Shown: positions 58,595 through 64,000 of the stretch, piece by piece | Numbering within the stretch: the first letter of the stretch is position 1 | Layout of the letters: every line of letters begins with the position of its first letter | DNA from: Chloroflexota bacterium | Lineage (GTDB): Bacteria; Chloroflexota; Limnocylindria; Limnocylindrales; CSP1-4 | DNA: 64,000 bases | Assembly (NCBI GenBank): GCA_016191425.1 | Contig: JACPOR010000015.1 | Coordinates: forward strand, 19,956-83,955 | Direction: 5' to 3' | Made by a program: the position numbers and the translations under genes | The notes under the pieces: model-generated | Database searches by the model: none | Told to the model about the DNA's origin: nothing | Seen by the model: the letters and a program-made list of their open reading frames with translations, nothing else

Positions 58595-60670
58595 TCAGCG
58601 TACGACGAACAGCCCCTCCGCCTGCATGGTCCTCACCTGGCCAAAGTTCCGGCCGTACCAGCCGAGCACCTGGACGTGAGAACCCTCCCCGTCCTGGCCC
58701 GGCGGCGTCACCCAGGCGAGCCGGCCCTCGTTGATCGACACGCCGCGGAGGGCCGCGACGCCGGGCAACGGGTCGTTCGTGGCATCGATCTGGAGGGTCT
58801 CCTCGTCCAGGACCACCAGGCGCAGCGTGCCGACGGTCGGATCGGTCGGATCAGCGAACCAGACGGCGATGCGGAGCCCACTCGGATCGAACCAGACGTC
58901 GAAGGCCCGACCCGGACCCGGACCCGGACCCGGACCCGGACCCTCGGAGAGTGCCAGGGGCTGACCTGCCGGCCCGACCTGGGTAGGAGCCGTCTGGTCG
59001 CCGGCCACGGTCGCCTCGGGCGATGGGCCCTCACTCCGGACCGGACCCTGGCTCGCGCCCGGACCCGGGCTCTCGACGGGACCCTGGCTCGCGCCCGACT
59101 CATCGACTGCCCCGATCCAGCGATCGATGACGAGCTGGCCGGTGCCGAGATTCCACGTCGTACCGGCCTCGTCAGGGACCACGGTACCGGCCCAGTAGAC
59201 GACGGTGCGACCGGTGGGATCCACGGTCGGGCGCCACATGTCCTCGGCCGCGAGGACCGTGCTGACCTTCGTTTCGGGGTCGAGGATGAAGGCGATCGGG
59301 TGCTCCTCGACCGTCGGCGGCGGCGCATCCGGAGTCGCATCGGGATCGACGGGGGTGGTGGGTGTGGCGGCCGGGATCGACGCACCGGGCTCCGGCAGGT
59401 CGACCGGGTTCGCCGGGTCCGCCGGGTCCGTCGGGTACGTCGGCAGCACCGTATTCGCGAGGATCTGGTTGCCCAGCCAGCCGGCAAAGAACGTCCGGTG
59501 ATCCGCCGTGACGGTCGTGGCAAGGGGATCGCCCACCCGCCACAGGTACAGGTCCGGACCGCTCGAACCGTCGGCAGGTCTCGCGGAGAAGGCCAGCCAC
59601 CGTCCGTCGGGCGAATAGGCGGTATCGCCGACGACCACGACGCCGGACGCGATGGCATAGCCGCTGACCGGAGCGTCGGTTGGCCTTGGCTCGACCGACG
59701 CCGTCGGCTCCCCCGGACCCGAGGGAATCGAGGATCCTCCCGGCCCGGGAACGGGTGAGACCGTGGCAGATGGTGTCGGCGGTGCGGGCGTCAACGGCGG
59801 CGGGCCTATGGTCGGCGGCGGCCCAATGGTCGGCGGCGGTGCGGGCGTCAGCGTCGGCGGGCCGATGGTCGGAGGTGCCGTCTCGGGGCCCGTGGGGGGC
59901 GGCGGTGCAACCGATTGGGCGGTCTGGAGATCGGGCGGGGCTGTCGGTACCGGCACGACGACCACGTCCGCGCCGGCGACCGGATCGCTGGCGGTGACGA
60001 CGACGATTTCCGTGCCACCGGGCGACTCGACGACTGCCTGCGGGGCCTGCGTCAAGGCAAGCCTGGTCGCCATGCGCGTCTCGAGCTGGGCGCACCCGGA
60101 GCGAACGTCCGGGCACACCGAATCGAGCGTCGCTCGCCGGAGTTCGTACCACCCATCCGGGCCGGCCTGGATCCACGCGAGGGCATCCGCCGTCACGATG
60201 ATCGGCGTTGCTTCGACCACCGCTGACGCGATCGCCGCGCCGCTGGCGAACGGCGTCGCTGGAACGAGGGGCAGGCCCGGCGGCGCCAGGCTCACTCCGA
60301 GGACGACCGCGATGACGAGAAGGCCCGATGCAACACCGAGCGGCACGCGTCCAGGTCGCCAGGCTCGCGGCGTACGTTCGTTCGCCGCGCCGTCACGACG
60401 CGAGCCGTCGCGCTCGATCGCTGCTGCGGTTCGGGCCCAGAGATCGCGCGGTGGCGTCGGGGCCTGATCGCGCATCGTGCGGAGCTGCTCGCGGTCCGTC
60501 GCATAGGCGCGCGCGTCGGCCGTGCACAGTCCGCAGCCCGCGAGGTGCGCGTCCAGCCACGCCGCATCGACCGGCTCGATCGGCTGCGTGAAGCCGGTCG
60601 CAATCAGCCCCCGCGCCCGATCGTGGGACACCTCGTGGTCGTTGTGTCGGCGCCGGAATGGCAGCGTCAT
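58595..60670 (-). CDS. Zinc-binding anti-sigma factor with a large extracellular sensor part
   Basis: 691 residues. The cytoplasmic N-terminus has H42-x3-C46-x2-C49 in LDAHLAGCGLCTADARAY, the ZAS (zf-HC2) anti-sigma pattern. One membrane helix lies at about 112-132 (GVASGLLVIAVVLGVSLA). Outside, a Pro/Thr-rich stretch with repeats (PPTIGPPTLTPAPP) at about 260-300 is followed by TolB-like beta-propeller segments (AYSPDGRWLAFSARPADGSS, PTVDPTGRTVVYWAG, VWFDPSGLRIAVWF) and a GPGPGPGPG run near 590. It probably holds the ECF sigma factor until an envelope signal is sensed. ATGA overlap with the sigma gene. Confidence 0.85.
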   Translation of the reverse strand: MTLPFRRRHNDHEVSHDRARGLIATGFTQPIEPVDAAWLDAHLAGCGLCTADARAYATDREQLRTMRDQAPTPPRDLWARTAAAIERDGSRRDGAANERTPRAWRPGRVPLGVASGLLVIAVVLGVSLAPPGLPLVPATPFASGAAIASAVVEATPIIVTADALAWIQAGPDGWYELRRATLDSVCPDVRSGCAQLETRMATRLALTQAPQAVVESPGGTEIVVVTASDPVAGADVVVVPVPTAPPDLQTAQSVAPPPPTGPETAPPTIGPPTLTPAPPPTIGPPPTIGPPPLTPAPPTPSATVSPVPGPGGSSIPSGPGEPTASVEPRPTDAPVSGYAIASGVVVVGDTAYSPDGRWLAFSARPADGSSGPDLYLWRVGDPLATTVTADHRTFFAGWLGNQILANTVLPTYPTDPADPANPVDLPEPGASIPAATPTTPVDPDATPDAPPPTVEEHPIAFILDPETKVSTVLAAEDMWRPTVDPTGRTVVYWAGTVVPDEAGTTWNLGTGQLVIDRWIGAVDESGASQGPVESPGPGASQGPVRSEGPSPEATVAGDQTAPTQVGPAGQPLALSEGPGPGPGPGPGRAFDVWFDPSGLRIAVWFADPTDPTVGTLRLVVLDEETLQIDATNDPLPGVAALRGVSINEGRLAWVTPPGQDGEGSHVQVLGWYGRNFGQVRTMQAEGLFVVR
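58907..58945. repeat. Six-base coding repeat (Gly-Pro)n
   Basis: Five copies of CCCGGA encode the GPGPGPGPG stretch in the anti-sigma protein. Confidence 0.85.
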
Positions 60671-61326
60671 CGACGATGGCCCCCGGTCCGGGCGTAGGCG
60701 ATGTCGCGCTCGGCCTCGGCCGCCGCCTCAGCCGCGCGCTCTGCGGCGAGTGCCTGTCGGAGCGATTCGCGGGCGCGCGTGAGCAGGGCCCGGGCCGCGA
60801 TGTGGCTGACGCCGAGCGCCGCTGCCAGCTCCAGCCCGGTCAGGTCATGAACCTCGGCCATCAGGAGTGCAGCGCGCTGTCGATCCGGGATTCGAGCCAT
60901 TGCCCGCTCGAGCGGTCCGGACAGCTGGACATCCATTGCGACGCGCTCGGCGGAGGGCGCCGATCCGGGGGATTCTCCGGTGAACGGGATGAATCGGACG
61001 ATCCTCCGTCGCCGGATGTGGTCAAGGGCCACCCGATGGGCGATCTGATACAGCCAGGCCCGGGCGTTCTCGTCCTTCTCGAGGGTGTCGTAGGCCTTAT
61101 AGGCCTTGACGAAGGCGTCCTGGGTGAGGTCGGCCGCAAGCTCCGGATCCCGCAGCATGCGCACCAGGTAGGCGAAGATCTCGCCCTGGTGCTTCGCAAA
61201 GAGGGCCTCCACGAACGCCCCGGCCGCTTCGTGACGCCAGGTAGCGCTCACGGCGACGACGTTCCGGGGCCGCGGAGCGCGTTGGGTCGTGATCGCGAAA
61301 CCCCCCGGCTCGCCGCCGTAGAACAT
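60667..61326 (-). CDS. ECF RNA polymerase sigma factor
   Basis: 219 residues. Region 2: FVEALFAKHQGEIFAYLVRM, LAADLTQDAFVKAYKAYDTL, ARAWLYQIAHRVALDHIRRR. Region 4: AMARIPDRQRAALLMAEVHD and LTGLELAAALGVSHIAARAL then LTRARESL. ATG 61326 has GGAAGGA about 7 bases upstream; codons before it are outside the family. It is coupled to the anti-sigma gene by ATGA. The C-terminal Ala/Glu-rich tail is longer than usual. Confidence 0.92.
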   Translation of the reverse strand: MFYGGEPGGFAITTQRAPRPRNVVAVSATWRHEAAGAFVEALFAKHQGEIFAYLVRMLRDPELAADLTQDAFVKAYKAYDTLEKDENARAWLYQIAHRVALDHIRRRRIVRFIPFTGESPGSAPSAERVAMDVQLSGPLERAMARIPDRQRAALLMAEVHDLTGLELAAALGVSHIAARALLTRARESLRQALAAERAAEAAAEAERDIAYARTGGHRR

Positions 61327-61423
61327 GCAGATCCTTCCGTGACGGATTTCGGGTCGCACCGATGGCGTGGCTCGTCGCCATGCCGAGGGACGAGGCGCCG
61401 CGATGGTGTGTGACGAATGGTGC

Positions 61424-62422
61424 TCAACCGGACTCTTCCGCGCCCCCGCCGCCAACCGTGGCTAGGAGCTCCTCGACGGCATCCTCGGGCGATACCGGAT
61501 TGACCGGAAGTCCCGTGCCAAGTTCCAGACCTGCGATGTCGCGAAGGCGAGGGTGGACCTCCCAATGCCAATGATAGGTGGCGTCCACGCGTTCCCGAAG
61601 TGGAGCGGTATGGAGGATCAGGTTGTAGGGCGGACCATCGAGCGTGCTCGCGAGCATCGTGAGGACATGACGGAGCGCGTTGGCGGTTGCCTTGATGTCG
61701 GGCTCGGTCGCTCGGCCGAAGTCCGCGTCATGACGCCGAGGCACGATCCAGATCTCGAATGGAGATCGCGACGCCCAGGGCGCGAAGGCGACGTTGTCGG
61801 CGTCTTCCCAGACGAGCCGGTCCCGCGTGCGGGTCGTGTCGCGGACCAGCCGACAGTATGGACACTCACCCTCGCGGATCACGAACCGCGCGGCACCGCC
61901 AAGTTCCTCGGCGATGCGATGCGGAATCTGGGGCAGATCATAGAACTCAAGACAGAGGTGGTTGGTTCGCGCTCCGGCCTGGGCGCCCCAGTTTTGGACG
62001 ACCTGGAGATGGTCGGTCTGGTTGGCGACGCGGGCTGCCACGATCGCGTCCCGAGCGCCCGTGATCATCGCCTCGACGACTGCGGAGCCGACCTGGTGAA
62101 GCGCCCGATGCTCGCCCGGAGGGGCCACAACCGTGCGCCAGTATCCGGCCGCACCGGCACGCTCGAGCGCGACCTGGGCAACCTGCTGATCGAGTTCGCG
62201 GGCCGCGTCCTCGGTGCCGACGACGTGGAAGGCGTAGTCCTTGAGAACGCGCAGTCGGACACCGACTCCTGTGGGCAGGTGGCAGTTCTGGCAATCACCT
62301 CCGTCATCGATCTGCTGGGCATGCCGCGCGAACCGATCCCGGTGGAACGCGCGGTCCACGATCGTGGCCACCCACCAGCCGGTCACCGGGTCCTTGCGCA
62401 GCTCGAACAGGCCGGCCGCCAT
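61424..62422 (-). CDS. GalT-family (HIT-like) nucleotidyltransferase homologue with an altered active site
   Basis: 332 residues. Overall fold of galactose-1-phosphate uridylyltransferase: LFELRKDPVTGWWVATIVDR, GDCQNCHLPTG (C44, C47), VVQNWGAQAGARTNH, GECPYCRLVRD, EIWIVPRRHDADF and TYHWHWEVHPRL. In GalT the strand after NxGxxAGAS carries HPHxQ with the nucleophile histidine. Here it reads H155-L-C157-L-E, so the nucleophile position is cysteine. The second-half HxH (H284, H286) is kept. It may not transfer UMP; a different phosphorylase or hydrolase activity is possible. It starts 1 base after the lipB stop. Confidence 0.8.
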   Translation of the reverse strand: MAAGLFELRKDPVTGWWVATIVDRAFHRDRFARHAQQIDDGGDCQNCHLPTGVGVRLRVLKDYAFHVVGTEDAARELDQQVAQVALERAGAAGYWRTVVAPPGEHRALHQVGSAVVEAMITGARDAIVAARVANQTDHLQVVQNWGAQAGARTNHLCLEFYDLPQIPHRIAEELGGAARFVIREGECPYCRLVRDTTRTRDRLVWEDADNVAFAPWASRSPFEIWIVPRRHDADFGRATEPDIKATANALRHVLTMLASTLDGPPYNLILHTAPLRERVDATYHWHWEVHPRLRDIAGLELGTGLPVNPVSPEDAVEELLATVGGGGAEESG

Positions 62423-62423
62423 G

Positions 62424-63344
62424 TCAGGCGAGGCCCACGGGCGTGCCGTCGTTGCCCACGGGCGTGCCGTCGTTGCCCACGGGCATGCCGTCGAGGCCCA
62501 CGGGCATGCTGTCGTTGCCCACGGGCGTGCCGTCGTTGCCCACGGGCGTGCCGTCGTTGCCCGCGGGCATGCCGTCGAGGCCGTTCGGCTCGCCCTGACC
62601 GACGGGTCCGAGCAGCCATTCGAGGTCGGCCCCCATGGCGCGCCCGAAGACCCCGGCAAAGACCTCGGCGGCGCGACGAACGACATCGGTGTTCGGTGGC
62701 TCCGCGCTCCGCCCGACCTCCTCGGCGATCGAGGTCGAGATGACCCCGGGCAGGCCGCAGGCGTCGATCAGCTCGAAGTCGCGCAGGTCCGGGGCGATGT
62801 TGAGAGCGATGCCGTGGTAGGTCACGCCGCGCTCGACGCGGATCCCGAGTGCTCCGATCTTGCGCGGCGGCCGTTGCCCTCCCTCCTCGACGATCCAGCA
62901 GCCCGGATGGCCTTCACGCCGGGTTGCCCTCACTCCGAGCGCGGCACAGGTCTCGATCATGGCCTCCTCGAGCGCCCGGACGAGTGGGCGGATGAGGACT
63001 CCCCGATCACCGAGCCGGAGGATCGGATAGGCCACCAGCTGGCCGGGCCCATGATACGTGACCTCGCCACCTCGTTCGACGCGCAGGACCTCGATCCCGC
63101 GTCTCCGTAGTTCTCGCGGCGTGGCCAGGACGTGGGATTCGTCGGCCTGTCGGCCCAGCGTCAACACAGCCTCGTGCTCGAGCACGAGCAGATGATCCGG
63201 GATGTCGCCGGCCACGCGCGCGTCGACGAGCCGCCTCTGGAGCGCCCACGCGTCCCGATAGGCGACCCGCCCCAGCCAGACGACCGCGATCGGCGAAGCC
63301 GAACCGGTCGCTCCCGTCATGGGGCGCTTCGATCCACCGTCCAT
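62424..63344 (-). CDS. lipB: Octanoyl-[ACP]:protein octanoyltransferase with a repeat tail
   Basis: 306 residues. VLEHEAVLTLGRQADESHVL, RVERGGEVTYHGPGQLVAYP, KIGALGIRVERGVTYHGIAL with the conserved Lys, and IDACGLPGVISTSI with the nucleophile Cys are LipB motifs. It moves octanoate from acyl carrier protein to lipoyl domains. The usual fold ends near residue 250; the remaining 50 residues are eight copies of a 7-residue unit (GNDGTPV, GLDGMPV) encoded by a 21-base array. ATG 63344 is chosen for the family N-terminus; ATG 63320 is possible. Confidence 0.92.
   Translation of the reverse strand: MDGGSKRPMTGATGSASPIAVVWLGRVAYRDAWALQRRLVDARVAGDIPDHLLVLEHEAVLTLGRQADESHVLATPRELRRRGIEVLRVERGGEVTYHGPGQLVAYPILRLGDRGVLIRPLVRALEEAMIETCAALGVRATRREGHPGCWIVEEGGQRPPRKIGALGIRVERGVTYHGIALNIAPDLRDFELIDACGLPGVISTSIAEEVGRSAEPPNTDVVRRAAEVFAGVFGRAMGADLEWLLGPVGQGEPNGLDGMPAGNDGTPVGNDGTPVGNDSMPVGLDGMPVGNDGTPVGNDGTPVGLA
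62430..62590. repeat. 21-base coding tandem repeat in the lipB 3' end
   Basis: CACGGGCGTGCCGTCGTTGCC-like units repeat about eight times, ending 1-10 bases before the GalT-like start codon. They encode the GNDGTPV repeats of LipB. Confidence 0.92.
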
Positions 63345-63399
63345 CCGCTGACGATAGCAGGGGTGAGTGCCGCAGCAGTTTGCGAGGCCTAGCAGGCTG

Positions 63400-63545
63400 G
63401 GCGACGGCGCGCTGGGGGGCAACGCGCTTGGGGGGGCAACGCGCTGCGGGGGCAACGGGCGGGGCCGGCCGGGCGGGGCCGGCCGGGCGGGGCCCCTGCC
63501 GGGCGGGGCCGGGCGGGCGGGGCGGGCCGGGCGGGGCCCCTGCCG
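63400..63545. repeat. G-rich low-complexity repeats
   Basis: Repeated GGGCGGGGCC and GGGGGGCAACGCG-like units; the G-runs could fold as G-quadruplexes. Confidence 0.8.
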
Positions 63546-63682
63546 CAATCCCCAAATACGAAGGGTGCTCGTGGTAGGTTCGGCGCACCCACCTTTGGCG
63601 GTACGGGACACACGGGATCGAGCGTGCCGGGCGGTCGCCGACCTGTCCAGCGCGGGCCGTCCTCATCGATTCCCGCGCCTAG

Positions 63683-63699
63683 GACGAACCTGGTTCGTC
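63683..63699. promoter_or_regulatory. 17-base perfect palindrome
   Basis: GACGAACC-T-GGTTCGTC has the same 8-1-8 layout as the xylA palindrome but a different sequence. It lies in the only non-repetitive part of the last 650 bases, perhaps an operator for a gene beyond the window. ACGGGT and ACCCGT nearby form another short inverted repeat. Confidence 0.4.
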
Positions 63700-63790
63700 G
63701 ATGGTGCCGACTCGGCAGTCCTTACGGGTTACCACGAGACCCGTTCGTATATGGCGGCAGGCTGGCCGGGCGGGGGGGGCGGGGGGCGGC

Positions 63791-64000
63791 AATGCGAGGG
63801 CTTACAGGGCGGGCCGGCATGGCGTAGCGCTGGGGGGCCGAGAATGCGAGGGCTTACAGGGCGGCGCACGGCGCAGGCAGGCATGGCGCGGGCCGGCGAG
63901 TGCCGGCAGCCAAGGCGCTGGCAGGCATGGCGCGGGCCGGCATAGTGCCGGCCGCGGCATAGTGCCGGCCGTCAAGGCGCGGGCCGGCGAGTGCCGGCAG
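63791..64000. repeat. Mixed tandem repeats at the window end
   Basis: AATGCGAGGGCTTACAGGGC is repeated at 63791 and 63843 (period 52). GGCGCGGGCCGGCGAGTGCC recurs near 63885 and 63976, with CATAGTGCCGGCC twice between them. Confidence 0.85.

Larger units (their letters stand above)
63345..64000. other. Repeat-rich terminal region without a recognisable gene
   Basis: 656 bases. Runs of GGGCGGGGCCGGCC fill about 63400-63545. Open frames here are Gly/Arg-rich and lack ribosome sites. A short lower-GC island at about 63545-63760 contains a palindrome but no convincing gene or tRNA. I see no promoter that I could assign to lipB. Confidence 0.6.

Noticed and set aside
63545..63760. tRNA gene in the non-repetitive island
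   Set aside because: No GTTCRANYC loop with matching acceptor stem; the palindrome does not fit a cloverleaf.

Overview
The window is a high-GC bacterial chromosome segment with about 60 protein genes and no tRNA, rRNA, CRISPR or recognisable mobile element. Several features fit an uncultured Chloroflexota lineage such as the Limnocylindria-like soil and groundwater groups: a CtaA-CtaB fusion, Ni-superoxide dismutase with its protease, a four-cysteine LysM membrane protein, abundant F420/LLM- and CRTAC1-type proteins, and many apparently leaderless starts. That placement is an inference from gene style only.

Layout. 1-7.2 kb: maltodextrin locus on the minus strand (LacI regulator, malE, malF, malG, 5' part of a GH13 amylase), divergent from a GH57 glucanotransferase. 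7.3-15.9 kb: mixed housekeeping genes (GntR regulator, GNAT acetyltransferase, holin-like membrane protein, LysA-like decarboxylase, LysM protein, sodN-sodX, SIS-domain protein). 15.9-31.2 kb: xylose/aldose region. It holds a broken xylA, xylB, a convergent xylF-hairpin-xylHG uptake operon, a ROK regulator, two sugar-type dehydrogenases, and a tightly packed run of vanadium-haloperoxidase-like, CRTAC1, degenerate M24 and aldose-epimerase genes. 31.3-44.3 kb: LLM oxidoreductase, MarR with an MFS exporter, Rieske protein, LOG-family protein, small membrane and ArsC-like proteins, an ACT-domain pair, ExoIII, a beta-CASP nuclease, a YczE/YitT-type protein and ctaAB. 44.5-57.9 kb: a dispersed pyrimidine cluster, pyrE, pyrD-pyrK and pyrC-pyrB-pyrR in minus-strand order, interrupted by about 6 kb of unrelated genes; carAB and pyrF are not seen. 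58-63.4 kb: a DPBB secreted protein, an ECF sigma / zinc anti-sigma pair, a GalT-like protein and lipB. The last 650 bases are G-rich repeats.

Two genome-style signals run through the whole window. Nearly every intergenic space holds its own short tandem-repeat array, unlike the others in sequence. Several arrays are copies of the 3' end, including the stop codon, of the adjacent gene, or extend into that gene as C-terminal peptide repeats (pyrB, lipB, the zinc-ribbon protein). In addition, at least eight genes have a TANNNT hexamer ending 6-7 bases before the start codon and no Shine-Dalgarno, as expected for leaderless mRNAs; this also corrects the LysM gene start.

The best candidates for new biology are the haloperoxidase-like/CRTAC1/M24 operon inside the xylose region, the acidic protein with an internal duplication at 48.7-49.7 kb, the cysteine-module LysM protein, the ACT plus DUF5612-like pair, and the stop-codon-anchored minisatellites.
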